DNA of 64,000 nt, from assembly GCA_025786725.1 (NCBI GenBank), contig JAHLTZ010000045.1, positions 87,724 to 151,723 on the forward strand, read 5' to 3'. Both the position numbers and the translations under genes were made by a program. Below, piece by piece: positions 21,788 through 33,430 of this stretch. The notes under the pieces are model-generated. The model saw only the letters and a program-made list of their open reading frames with translations. It searched no databases and had not been told where the DNA came from. This DNA is from Syncephalis fuscata (Eukaryota > Zoopagomycota > Zoopagomycetes > Zoopagales > Piptocephalidaceae). Position 1 is the stretch's first letter, and every line of letters starts with the position of its first letter.

Positions 21788-22533
21788 ATGCTTATCCAAT
21801 ATTGTCGTCCACGTCGACCTTTATTATGGCTATTTGTCATTACAGTAACTATTCTACTTATTGTGACCATTGTGTCACTTAGTAGCCGTTCAAATAGTTC
21901 TATTGACCATTTCTCCAACTATCAGCAAGACCCGGCTGTTTCATCCGGCTGGTTTAGTGGTATCGATCTAGCTACAGGGAATGATTTCTGGTCACCAGCC
22001 ATGACATCTGCTAATATAGGTGGTGGTGTTATTATGAGCGAGTTGGGTAATGCAACCATACGGTAAGTCAATAGAGTTGCATACTAAAGAGTTAATTAGT
22101 ATAATCTAATACATGATTTATATTATTAATGTTATCAATATTACTATAGAGCTGAATTGGGACAATCAGCTGGCGTGTACTGCACACTATGGCATCTCGA
22201 TTCCCCAAGCAGCCCACTGAAGATGAAAAGGGAGCACTACGCTCTTTTATCTATTTATTCGCTCGTCTTTATCCGTGTGGTCAATGTGCTAAGCATTTTC
22301 AACTCGTACTTAAGGAGCACCCGCCTGTAGTTGAGTCGCGATCAGAAGTGGCACAATGGGCCTGTAAAGTACATAATGTCGTCAATAAGCGACTTGATAA
22401 ACCAGTATTTGACTGCAGCACCGTTGAAACCCATTGGAAGTGTGGCTGTGCCGACGCAGATGGCGAAGACGGCAATGATAATGAGACATCAACTGAGAAG
22501 AAGACAGTATCTGCAGTAGCAGCATTACTATAG
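21788..22533 (+). CDS. ERV2: FAD-linked sulfhydryl oxidase, Erv2-like
   Basis: Oxidises thiols with FAD and passes electrons to oxygen. Exon 1 (21788-22061) holds an N-terminal hydrophobic anchor (LLWLFVITVTILLIVTIVSL, residues about 12-32) and the segment GGGVIMSELGNATIRAELG typical of Erv2. Exon 2 (from 22150) holds the catalytic domain: LHTMASRFPKQPTEDEKGAL, the active-site YPCGQCAKHF, then WACKVHNVVNKRLDKP and FDC...CGC. The membrane anchor argues for ER Erv2 rather than mitochondrial Erv1. One T is missing near 22173 (before RVLHTM), disrupting the frame in an otherwise complete domain. The acidic C-tail (DADGEDGNDNETSTEKK) could be the flexible shuttle region, but no CxxC is visible in it. 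Confidence 0.88.
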
Positions 22534-22659
22534 TATTATTTTGTATCTGCTTAGTGCACTTTTCTCTACAAGCCATTATTTTATATTTTAATTTGTTTCT
22601 ATATTACTGGAAATCTTTTAATTACTTTTATTATGTTTCTTATTATAATGGATGCATAT

Positions 22660-23486
22660 TTATTGAAATAGATTCCAATTGATAATGTTAAACGACGATA
22701 AAAGCGTTTTAATATGCGTTTCGCCGGCCATTGCTGATGTATTAGCATCAATAGGACTGCTGTTATTGTTGTTGGATTGTTGATTTATCGCACGACTACT
22801 ACTTGTTGATCCAATGGCCACAGGTACATTGACAGTAACTAATATCTCGGTAGAGATGTGCCGTAGTCGAAGAACGGCCATAAAAATATCTACAGTATTT
22901 AAGGACGTACTTGTTTTTTCGCGGAATTTAGCCACTTGTTGCTGGCCAGCAAGTAAATAGCCGACGGTATCCGAACTATATAGCGTTGTTACGTCATCAG
23001 TAGCGCATTGTTATTCAATAAATAGTATCGTATATGTGTCTTGGTCATTAATGACTATTTCTATTCAGTATACTTACGGAAGATGTGGTAGATCAGCTGT
23101 TGTTAATGATACTAAATTAATAATTTGTGTTTCTGGTGATTCATTATGTTGGGCAATTTGTTCAAAATGAAATCTATTAAATATTAAATGTTAATTAAAG
23201 TAAAATTAATATGGTTTATAATTAATTACTTGGCACACTCATTATCTGGGACATCTTCATCTAATTCAAGCAACTCAACAATAATGCTTTCTTCTGTTTC
23301 GGTAGCTGCAAAAACCTCTTGGTTATCAGGCACTTCACGAAATTGACTAGTTAGTAAAAATTAGTATTTGTATAATAAATAATCATTATTCTATTCTATT
23401 TACTACCTAACGTCACTAAAAGTACTGGGAATGACCGCTTCGATAGCCCCACCAAATAAAGCACGTTTTATTACAGCGTCTGTCAT
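22660..23486 (-). CDS. MOG1: Ran-binding nuclear import factor Mog1
   Basis: Mog1/RANGRF binds Ran GTPase and promotes nucleotide release in nuclear transport. ATG at 23484-23486. Exon 1 encodes KRALFGGAIEAVIPSTFSDV, matching the family LFGGA start. The next exon has REVPDNQEVFA and SIIVELLELDED, the most diagnostic Mog1 motif. Then come FHFEQIA..., a short exon ending LPHLP, and the last exon (SDTVGYLLAGQQQVAKFRE, then LRLRHISTEILVTVNVPV). Four introns are supported by GT...AG and phase. The C-terminus extends beyond the family with Ser/Asn-rich sequence before the stop at 22660. The gene is convergent with ERV2, 126 bp apart. Confidence 0.88.
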
Positions 23487-25430
23487 TGCAATGTGTGCCA
23501 AGTTAGCCGAGTTATAAAAAGAAAAAAGAAAAGATTAATAAACACTTTGCGTGTGTGTGTACTAATCAATTTACTATCATGCCTATCACTATGACGCTTA
23601 TCATTACACTTCCGTAGTCAAGGACACGTGAAAATCGACAAGGGACATCATTTTTAACCGGCACTTGCCGTATCCGACCTCTTGCATCATTCCAATCTTG
23701 CCAACCTATTTTATCCAACGTATTGTGTGCGTGTTTGAATACAGTTCACTTCTTCTTTAGTTTATTTCTCGGTTCAGTTAAGCTATTTGTTGTTGTCATT
23801 ATTGTGAATGCCGTGAATTGAATCGCTTTTACTTTGGTCAACGACTAATCTTTTGACATGCCAAAGGGTAAGTGCCAAGGCTATAGCGCTATCGTTTAAA
23901 GGGCAGAAAGCAGTCGTGGTGATTATTTTTGGTATAATGCTTTAAAGGGTCAATGCTGGTGGCTATACTCAGTATTCGGTATTCAGTACGGTGTTGTTGA
24001 CTACTAGGCGGCGGTCGTGTCTATTCATCTATATTGCATCTAAGGCGGGGCCATGTCTTGGGTAGCGTTCCTTTGTACGCGTATCACGTGTTGAGCTACC
24101 CCACATTTTAGTTACTGTAAAGTATCAACATCCAAGTAATACATCGTCTTTGGTAAAGAACTGTCGTACAAATAGTTCAAACTTTTATTCGCTGATTAAA
24201 ACAGCAATATCTACTGTGGTTATTTATAGCGTAGTTTGCTTCTATAAAGTAGTATATTTACTAGCAATAGTTTGTTTAATAATGCGTAATGGCGGCAAAG
24301 GCTTATCATGACACGGGTGGAGTTTATATTAAAGGGCCGGTGTTGATAGGCTGTTTGTTTTGTCATTGGATCTAAAAGGATCACATTGGCTTTAGATAGA
24401 AAATTTCTACTTTTTCACATCGCCGCCTTTTATCGTTTGTTTATGCAAATATGCGCATCAACCTTTTTTAATTCATGCTACTGCTTAATTCTCGTATTTT
24501 TGTTTCCTAATTGCTCTCATTAAGTATTTTATGAGTTGGTGCGTTTATTGACCACCACAGCCATTGATAAGTCTAGGTAAGTAAGATGTGACATATGTTA
24601 TGCTTTACCTTTTCTTTTACTGCTTAACAACAACAACGGGGGTGTACACTTTGCAGATTGCATATGCAGTACAGTAGATTGCGTATTGCGTTGCATACAG
24701 TTCTATTTCTTTATACGCTTTTATGAGTGTGATTAGTGGCAACAGTAACAAAGTAGCTGCAAAAGCTAAGAACGCTTTACATTGTCCTTTTATTTGCTTA
24801 TTTCTACAAGATCGCCACAGTACTTGCTTGTATCCCTTTTATGCTTTGTATAGTCACTGTTATGCATAGTATAGTGTTTGTTTAAGGTAATGAGGCATAA
24901 CAACATTTTTTTTGTAGTGTTTGTATTGAAGATTGGTACACTAGTTGTCAAATACACTTGCTTGGCATTATTCTACTATTGATAATAGATAATAGCTGGC
25001 ATATTATCTCTATTATTATACTATTCCTATACTGTAGTTTTCAAAGTTTTTTCTTCTTATGACTGAGCTGTGGTCACATCTCCTTGTTTCATTGTGTAAC
25101 TACTGATGACTATATTTATGCTAACAGCACGTGTGTCTTTTATTCTTGATGATTTATCAGGTGACAGTTGAACATTTGACTTGAGACGGTGATATTGTCC
25201 TTTTTTACGAACTGGTATCGCCTACTGTAACAACAATAACAATAACAACAATACTAACAACAATAACAATAACAACAATAACAATAACAGCGACGAATTC
25301 ATTGCTTCATCTTATTTTTACTGATTTTGATCACCGAGCAATTAAATAAGCATTTATTTCATTTTATTTCCACTATTATTAGTTCAATTACACCAAGTTA
25401 TCGCTATAATCTGTGATTAGTTTATTCAAT
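23487..25430. other. Long region upstream of the REG1-like gene
   Basis: About 1.9 kb with no supported gene. The first part is the MOG1 promoter. A tempting short exon (ATG at 23859, encoding MPK then GGTAAGT) has no matching second exon that I could find. The rest has pyrimidine runs, and just before the next gene a CAA/AAT-rich tract at about 25229-25291. It may be a long promoter and leader, possibly with 5' UTR introns. Confidence 0.4.
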
Positions 25431-27395
25431 ATGCCGCACATTAGTCCATCCTCTTCGGAGGAACTTACCTACAATACAATGCTACAGGTAAAGGTAGACT
25501 ATTTCTGCCATAGTTGGTGTCAAGAAGAGGCCACTCGAACACAGCGTCTACTATGGTACAGAGGCGATTTACTTGCTCGATATGGATATGGAACAGGTGT
25601 ACGTACACGCTGTGAAAATTTGCTTTGGCGTTTGCAATATATGTTATTGCCAGAACGAACGATTAAAGAACACGCCAATGGTAATTGTGCTGCTACAAAG
25701 GCTGCACGTTGTATGGTGTCGCATGTATGGCGTAATCGATTTGAGAAATACAATTCACCGTTAATTGGGCCAGTCTACTTGACGGGACGGCGATGGGGTC
25801 CACAACACCGTCCGCAAACCATTGGTCAAAGTAGTGCTATGCCTTTAAAGCGAACAGGCTCATTTAATGCAAAAATCAACCATGCTGATAGCAGTATGCG
25901 TTCTCTAACCGGCCAGCCTAATGGCTCTTATCGCTCAACGCCATCGATGCCGCGTGTTCTAAGTGATAGTGCACTTAGCTCTTGTATCAACCCGGCCAAT
26001 ATACATGGGGCTATGTCGATTGTACATTCTAAAAACGCCATAGCTTCTTCGTTAAACAGCGATAATGCCGAACTTGACTCTATTAAAGCCAGTATTATTA
26101 GCAACAACAACAACAGCAGCAACATGCCTATTATGAAAGGCAGTCTAAAGTCAATACCATCACAAACATCAATTGCTTCAAATGCATTTGCAGCACAAAT
26201 AGCTAATAGCAATTATTTAGGAACAGTACCTACAGCAGATAATATGGTACCTGGTCAAATGAACCTACCTATCAAATCAGCACTAAAACGCTCTTATGGA
26301 TCATTTATTCAAATGCATTCATCTGCTTACCAGCCTCACTTATGTGCATTGGATCATTTAGATCTAGCGGGCCAATTGACACCCAATCGACTTCGTAATT
26401 TGAATGAATCTCCTTGGGATGCCATTTCACTTCCTATTAACACCATACCCAGTACTGGTGATGGTCATGAGTCGTGTGATGGATCTTGTGATGGCAACGG
26501 AACGAATGAATGTGACTCGTCAGAAAATAGTTATATGACAGTTGCACCAGTACGTTCATTGTCGCATGGACAGGCGAGTGCTGCCAGTATTGATAGTCTA
26601 TGCAGTAATGTGAGCGGCAATAGCTCTAGTCCATGTCAATGTAAGCACAGAGACAGTGCACCGTCTACACCGCCCAAGCCTCGTCTTACGTTTAAAGATA
26701 CAGTAGAACGTCGTATCTACGTATCTGATTGTGAATATTCAATGCACCTGGAGCCATTGGATAATGCACTTTATATTCGACGAAAATCGTTTAGAAGACG
26801 ATCTCGATCAAATAATAAGGGCGCAATAGGCCATGACGATAATGCAGATCATCATAAAGATCATGTATTAGACGAGGAAGACGAGAGAATATATGATCAT
26901 GATCAAAAAGCCGGGATTATTGCCACCAATGACGATAATAAGCATTTAAGCCATTCAACCGTAAATATAATACAATCTAAAGAAGGTATGAATTTATGGG
27001 AAAGTAGCAATAATTCAAAGGACAATTTAATAGATCATTCCAGTGATGCACTTTCTCATTTAAGACCAAGTAATCATTTAGATGATGAACATGATATATC
27101 ATCATTAAGTATTGGATGGTCATTTGAAGACGACGACGATGAAGAAGACGAGGAAGAGGATGACGAAGAAGAGGATGACGAAGAAGACGACGATGATACA
27201 TTAGTAGAAGCAGAATCTAATCAAAATACGCTATCTCAGTTACGTTCTCGTCGTCGTCATCGACGTTGTCGTCGTGGACCTACAGCCGGTCAACGGGCAG
27301 CCGCAGTAGCCGGCAATATTATTGAACTAATTAACGAGGCCTGTGATCTTATTCATTGGATGGCTAGTGTATGGTTAACCGGATATTATATTTAA
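25431..27395 (+). CDS. DUF1752-domain protein, REG1-like PP1 regulatory subunit
   Basis: Intronless, about 654 codons from ATG 25431 (an upstream in-frame GTG at 25413 is less likely). The N-terminal VDYFCHSWCQEE followed by RCENLLWRL resembles the DUF1752 pattern (VDYFSHEWREED...RLENxxWR) found in yeast Reg1 and in AreA-type GATA factors. No GATA zinc finger is present. A central PKPRLTFKDTVERRIYVSD resembles the Reg1 segment that binds protein phosphatase 1 (IHFNEQVEQCI-like). The rest is Ser/Asn-rich, with a long acidic run (residues about 565-600) followed by RSRRRHRRCRRG, and a conserved-looking C-terminus (NIIELINEACDLIHWMASVW). In yeast Reg1 directs PP1 against Snf1 in glucose repression; that role is inferred from weak similarity. 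Confidence 0.6.
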   Translation: MPHISPSSSEELTYNTMLQVKVDYFCHSWCQEEATRTQRLLWYRGDLLARYGYGTGVRTRCENLLWRLQYMLLPERTIKEHANGNCAATKAARCMVSHVWRNRFEKYNSPLIGPVYLTGRRWGPQHRPQTIGQSSAMPLKRTGSFNAKINHADSSMRSLTGQPNGSYRSTPSMPRVLSDSALSSCINPANIHGAMSIVHSKNAIASSLNSDNAELDSIKASIISNNNNSSNMPIMKGSLKSIPSQTSIASNAFAAQIANSNYLGTVPTADNMVPGQMNLPIKSALKRSYGSFIQMHSSAYQPHLCALDHLDLAGQLTPNRLRNLNESPWDAISLPINTIPSTGDGHESCDGSCDGNGTNECDSSENSYMTVAPVRSLSHGQASAASIDSLCSNVSGNSSSPCQCKHRDSAPSTPPKPRLTFKDTVERRIYVSDCEYSMHLEPLDNALYIRRKSFRRRSRSNNKGAIGHDDNADHHKDHVLDEEDERIYDHDQKAGIIATNDDNKHLSHSTVNIIQSKEGMNLWESSNNSKDNLIDHSSDALSHLRPSNHLDDEHDISSLSIGWSFEDDDDEEDEEEDDEEEDDEEDDDDTLVEAESNQNTLSQLRSRRRHRRCRRGPTAGQRAAAVAGNIIELINEACDLIHWMASVWLTGYYI

Positions 27396-27513
27396 AAGAG
27401 GTCGATATCATTTATTAAGAGGAATGCGCATTGCTTATTTTCTTTGCATATTATTTATGTTGCTGTTTTATATTAAATTTGATATTTTTAACATTTATTT
27501 AAATCTATTCATT

Positions 27514-29122
27514 TTAAGTGTGGAAAAGTTGATCCACATTATCGATGGCTTTACGTGGATCATCACGATAATAAACAAAATGGCCTTGTAATGCCGCGGC
27601 ACTTAATGCTTTACCGTGTTGTTTACTTTGAAGACGACAAGCGGCTACAAATGCATCAGCCTCGGTGTTATGTGTTTCGTAAAAGCGTAGGAATAGTTCA
27701 CGTATTTGGTGGTCACTAACATCACCAAGTAGCGCTTTAACATCCACTCGACCGGGTCTTATAAGTGCCGAATCTAATCGTTCTAAATGGTTGGTGGTCA
27801 TAAATATAATACGTTCTTCAGCGGCTGCCACACCATCCAATGCATTTAACAGTCCACTAAATGTTACCATTGAAGCATATCTAGTATCTAATGGTTAATA
27901 AAATGTATATATTATTATTATTGTTATGCCTATACCCTTGCTTATCCGATTGTATACGTTGACTAAATGCTGCATCGACATCTTCTAGTAATAGAATACT
28001 TCGTTCGGGCGTATTGCCCAATAAATGATTTAATCGATCATCTGTTAGTCCAGGTTCACTTAGATTCAATAAGCATATATTGTAACCAAGTTCGCCGGCC
28101 AATGCTTGAATGAATGAACTTTTACCACTACCTGGTGGTCCATATAATAGGTAGCCTCGTCGATAAGGAATACCTAGGTATTTTATGCTTAGTACTACTA
28201 TTATTAGTTAGATAGTATGGTGTACTACCTCTATTTGTATACCATTGGCCATTGGCAATAAATGACTTGACATCGTTGACTAGATGCTGTTTAAGATTTA
28301 GATCGAGAATGACCGAGTCTAAAGGCCGGCGTTTACGTGGCTGACCAAAAGGACGCCATTCTGGTCCATAACTACAATAAATAACGGTTTTGCCTTCTTG
28401 ACTTGCTAAGGCACGCGATCGGGCCTCCACTAGCATGTCATTGAGTACAGTACGATCACGCGATAGTGTGGTAATCATGATAGTTTCATAAGGACTACCG
28501 GTGGATAGATCCATTAAACGGCTATCACGGCGTCGTTCTACCTAATAAATATAATATAATAAATTATAGCGTGTTTTAATATAATGTAAATATTAATGTC
28601 ATCATAATGATATCGATAACAACAATATAATCGATTTACCTGCATCCAAGCACCATGCCAGCGAAACCAATGCTTGCCAGGTCCAGGCACTAGAGAGAAT
28701 TCAGTTGTTACTGCACCATTTTCGTGTTGTTTAAACGCTGTTTGTACGGCAAGGTGAGGACTATGTTGTTGTGCACCCCGATCAATCATCCAGTTAAGTA
28801 GCCAGGGATAGCTTTTATCACGCGACGGAATTTCCAGCGTAACAAGTAGACGACGTTGTAGTAGCGTACCCGTTTGCATAATACCACGTCTTAATAGCGA
28901 AAGTGCTACACCTACACCAACAAGGCCTAAACCGGCGCCAAAAAGCGGATTCGTCGACCAAGTATTTAATAAACTATTGCTAGAGCTATTATTACCCTGT
29001 TCTAATTGAATAGCTTTATGAGAAGGTAGCGTGTCGGTTGCCGTTACTGTCGGTGTTACTGTTGTTGTTGTTGGTGGTGGTGGTGGTGCTGTTTCAGCAC
29101 CTATAGAAGAAGATACGTCCAT
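27514..29122 (-). CDS. BCS1: Mitochondrial AAA ATPase Bcs1 (complex III assembly)
   Basis: Bcs1 translocates the folded Rieske protein across the inner membrane during cytochrome bc1 assembly. ATG at 29120-29122. Exon 1 gives a Thr/Pro-rich start, a single membrane span ([20 protein letters not shown]), then [20 protein letters not shown] and the Bcs1-specific [16 protein letters not shown]. The second block continues with [12 protein letters not shown]. The AAA module follows: Walker [10 protein letters not shown], Walker [29 protein letters not shown], and [21 protein letters not shown] with sensor and arginine finger. Exons are joined by three short introns. The stop at 27514 lies 118 bp from the convergent REG1-like gene. 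No frame breaks noticed. The start is 282 bp from the divergent TRS65 gene. Confidence 0.94.
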
Positions 29123-29404
29123 TGTTAGTGTAGTATAGCTGGAAAAAGAAGAAACAAATCTATTGTAATAATATTTAGAATTACTACTTAATATTAGTAA
29201 ATGTGTTTGTAGTAATAAACAATTAAATCAATTATTAAGACTGTGATGACGATAATCATAACAATAGTAATACTAATAGGTTAATATTAATAGCCAATTC
29301 ATTTAAATCGTCTTTCCTTTATTCACCTTATACCTGCTCATCAACCGTGCACTACTATCTTTATTCTTTATTATCTGATAAGTAAAAGAGCAACAAACGA
29401 CAGT

Positions 29405-32301
29405 ATGGCGTCAATAGATAGCCTGTTCGAGTCATCTACATTTGACGTGTTTGTACCAGCTCTGCCACTTGACCAGGAAACAAGCCGTCCACTCCTAGAT
29501 GACCTAGTACTGGCCCATGAGCTTGACTATGCACTATTCGGTAAGTTATTCAACAATTCATATACTTGATTGAATAACAATGTTTAGATGAAAAGTTGAC
29601 CGTTTACGTAATGGGTCGGGTTCAGTTGCCAGAATCCGCGTCTTCTACAGTACAAGACAATGAGAATGACGACAACGATAGCAACAACAACAACAACAAC
29701 AACAATAGTAACAGTAATAATAAGAGCAAGCCAGACCAGGATGCTACAGTGCCTATTGCTATACAGTCGTTGTTTAAGAATCTAACCGTACAGCTCGATG
29801 CTACTATTGTCGAACCTATGGCACCGTCATCGCCTGTATTTTCACCATCCGATTCAAATACGAGTAGTTTGGGCACACCTACAGGCCGACCCGTATCTCC
29901 ATTACCGCCTGGACAACAACCAGTGCGTATGGATCCATCTACGCCTACACCTACACTACAACCACCATCGCCACATGCTAGTGCACCTACATCGCCGGTA
30001 ATAGGACCTAGTGGAACACCACAACGTACATTGCCACGCCGATCCTCGTCTATTCGTAATGTTTCGTTGTCGCCAGGCCTTGGACCGCGTCGTAATAGTG
30101 AAATGAGACAACTAAGCGATGGATGGGCTGGCACTCAAATATTCCAAGAGAAACAACTTGCTCGAGATAGTCTAACTAGTGATGGTGATATTCAACGCTA
30201 TAATGAGCAATGGGGCTGTGTATTTCAATTTACCGTGCCAGTTTGTAGGTTATTAGATACATATTAGCTGTAATAATAATGATTACTAAATTATAATGTT
30301 ACAATAGCATTTATTAAAATTGGTGATCGTTCCCGTACTCTTTTGTTAACAGCAACGATAACCAAACTAAGGAGCTCGGTTATGGGCGATGAAAAGAACA
30401 TAGCTAATATGGCTGAAAGTAAAATAATGATGACAACGACAGTGCCACAAATAGTTGCTAATGGTAATGGTACTGATGCTATATCAGGTAAGTAGATTGG
30501 AATTGTATTAATATTGGCTAATGTATATTGTATTTAATAAGATGCACCAATATCTGAAAGTCCACGACGTGGCTCAATAGCCTCAATTACCTCTATTAAT
30601 GCCGATGTACCCGATGTAGTTATAGACGATTCGAACGATTCAAGTCGTGTACCCACTGCCACTCCAGTGTCTCGATCGACATCTGGTATACAGGCCAATG
30701 AAGGCATTATTAAAAAGTCGGCCACAAAAACGATGTCCGTTAGATCGGCTGTCAACACAATTGCCAAAGTGACCTGGACTTCATTACTTGAAAATACACT
30801 TATTCTAGCCATTGATATTGATAATGAAGTTAATGCATCACACGACATTACACTAAATAGTCTCAAGGTTGATATTACTAGTGCAGTATTAAGGCCCTGT
30901 GGACCACACTTTGATCAAGTAAGTTTTAATAATATTTATAATATGAATATAAGTAATGATTTATTTAATTAGGCGGTTAAATTGTTACCTGGTGATCAAT
31001 ATACACAATTATATCATTTGACCATTTTGGATGATGATCGTAAGCCGTCAATTCAGCCACCACCACCACAAATGATGGTGCCATCATTTGCTAGACCTGG
31101 ACCGGATGGTGAATTTCCACAACTATTTACACCAGCACAAATCGAGAGTAAATTACGAGAAGTGCGTTTGCAGTTATCGTGTACAGTCCATACTGCCACT
31201 GAAGAGATTATGAAACGAGAAGTCAACTCAGACTGGCGATTCTTTGTTGATTCTAGCGATGCGGCAAAACGCCGTGTACAAGAACAATTTAGATCAGGTG
31301 GAGCACGTACTGTGCGTGTATTTCCTCCTTCAGAGCCTATGACACCGCAAGGTGGACCTCGTCCTGGACGACCTAGTGGTGGTAGTGGCACACCCAGTGG
31401 CGGTGGCACCCTAATATGTTAAGTCCATCTGCTCCTAATTCTACTCGACCTATGCTGGCCGTCACACAGGTGCTGGTGCTGGTGGTGCCGGTGGCGATAT
31501 TAAAGGCCGTGGTAGACGTGCATTTACACTCGATAGAACAAATGAAGACTCGTCATTTGGTGGACCTGGATTAGTTATTTCATTTTCAGGTAAATCGACT
31601 AATGTTACAATTACATTGATACTAATTATTGTATTAAATATAAATATGTTTAGTTAATGGACCAGTTATTTATGAACAAGAATTTGTCGTTGAAGCATTT
31701 CTAGTGAATCGATCACATCGTACAAAGAATTTTACTGTGCTTATTCCAAGTCGACAAAGTGTTGCAGTAATACACAGCGATATCGACGGTAAATAGCTAC
31801 AACAACAGTTTACTATTCGCTAATACATAGTCAATAATAGACCAACGATAGTAACAGAGACGCGTGCTGCAGGACTACATGTAGATACACATATGAGAGG
31901 TGATAGTAAGTAGAAGTGACTAATAGTTATGTAATAGTGTAAATTAATAATAACAATAACGTATATTCAACATGACATTATAGCCATTATTGAGAAACAA
32001 CGACGTAGTCTACAAAACCATGCATCTCTAGTCTGTCTCGACAATCATATCCGTTTAAGGTAAGTATCAATACTGTTATTGGTAATATTGAGTTATATAG
32101 ATTACAAATTAATTGTTATAATATCTGTTTCTTATTACTAGTCCATTGCAACCAGGTGCATGTCTTTCGGTCTATTTACACTTTGTTCCATTCCGTGAAC
32201 ATTTCAACACTATTGAATTAGTACAATTGTTTGACAAGGATACAGGCTCAATGACCAGTCTACGCGATGTTTTGGATGTTTATGTACAGCCCAGTGCATA
32301 G
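29405..32301 (+). CDS. TRS65: TRAPPII-specific subunit Trs65-like
   Basis: Trs65 is a fungal subunit of the TRAPPII Rab-GEF complex acting at the late Golgi. ATG at 29405; exon 1 ends at 29540 and exon 2 starts at 29588, with several further introns to TAG 32299-32301. The N-terminal and middle parts have Ig-like beta character interrupted by Asn-rich and Pro/Ser-rich loops. SLKVDITSAVLRPCG with LLPGDQYTQLYHLTIL fits the family. The C-terminal block is the most diagnostic: SLVCLDNHIRLSPLQPGACL, then FREHFNTIELVQLFD and SLRDVLDVYV. Two single-base breaks lie close together at about 31405 and 31455 in a Gly/Pro-rich loop (one in a C run); each is closed by one added base. Length is large, as usual for this family. 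Confidence 0.78.
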
Positions 32302-32460
32302 AATGTATGCTATAATCTATCATCGGATGTAGATTGAAACCAATGCTTTATTTTGTTTTATCTGCAGTCCAATATAACCACGTTCAATTCACGCTCACAA
32401 TACAAAGACAATAACGACGATAGCAACAACAACAACAATCATAACCATATCAATATGTCT

Positions 32461-33233
32461 TTAAGATGATTTCGGCATTACTTGTACCTCCGAGATACGT
32501 AATAGTGTGTAGTGGTGACGGTACCGAAGGCGACGATGATAATTTTTTCGTTTTTTGAATTTAATTTTAATTACCTAGTAAATGAATGCGCAGTAATAGA
32601 TATTAATAAATTAAATATTATTATTAATAATAATAGGGTCAGTGTTAATATTTACCTGACTGCCTTTGGGCTCTTCAATAACTGTGGCTCTTACACGAAT
32701 AATACGTGAATCAACCAATGGCTTGCCAAATAGCGTATAATCCATAGTACCTATTTCTCGGATTCGGTCAAGTTCAAGAATATCGCCTACTTTTGCGTTT
32801 CGAAGTCGATCTACAACAACGATATCGTTTTTGGTAACGAGAAATGAACGGCCCATAATCTCAGCTACAGCATAGTGTTCCTTTTGTTCACGTAGTAATT
32901 GGGCAGCTTGTTGAATGTCTTGTGGTATATCAGCGATTGCTGTATCCGTAGTAGAAGTAGCAGTACCGGTAAGTACGGTTGGCGTATTGGAAATTGCCGT
33001 TGCTACTGGCTCAATAGGCGGTATTGCAGGCTGTGTATTTGTCGTATAGAGAGGAATAATAGAAGCCGCTACAATCAACGACATGTTAAGCAAAGTAGGC
33101 ATATAAACTGTATTGTAGGTAACTTACTTGAAATCGGACGTAGAGTCAATAGATTTGGTGACATTGATCGCGTAGCCGGCATCGCCGTCGTCCAGGCACG
33201 AGATCGCGCAACAGTAGCCAGTCGTGACCACAT
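32461..33233 (-). CDS. MRPL21: Mitochondrial ribosomal protein bL21m
   Basis: Large-subunit mitoribosomal protein (yeast counterpart Mrpl49). ATG at 33231-33233. Exon 1 encodes a Ser/Thr/Arg-rich targeting peptide (MWSRLATVARSRAWTT). Exon 2 holds the L21 fold: YAVAEIMGRSFLVTKNDIVV, RLRNAKVGDILELDRIREIG, YTLFGKPLVDSRIIRVRATV. The last exon encodes VIKIKFKKRKNYHRRLRYR, the basic C-terminal tail of bL21 that contacts rRNA, and ends at 32461. Two introns fit in phase. It is divergent from the ribosome recycling factor gene. Confidence 0.92.
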
Positions 33234-33430
33234 AATGGTGTAGACAAGTGATAAATAAGAATGAACGATCTACAATCTGAATAAAAGAATTAATAAGATA
33301 TTACGCGCTTTTATTTTTATCTTTTTTAAATTACGGATCGTTTATTCTTTCCCAGCTGAACCACATTGAACACCCTTTTATTGGCCGTACTGGTCAGCTG
33401 TAAACTATAACTATATACGAATAAATAAAT
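33234..33430. promoter_or_regulatory. Shared divergent promoter region, MRPL21 / RRF1
   Basis: Only 197 bp separate the start codons of two mitochondrial translation genes transcribed in opposite directions. The centre is AT-rich with T runs; no specific factor site is claimed. Confidence 0.5.

Noticed and set aside
23859-23870. First exon of an eIF1A-like gene (MPK start with GTAAGT)
   Set aside because: No second exon with the basic eIF1A sequence was found downstream before the REG1-like gene.
25229-25291. CRISPR-like array
   Set aside because: It is a simple CAA/AAT microsatellite; no unique spacers, and the sequence is eukaryotic.
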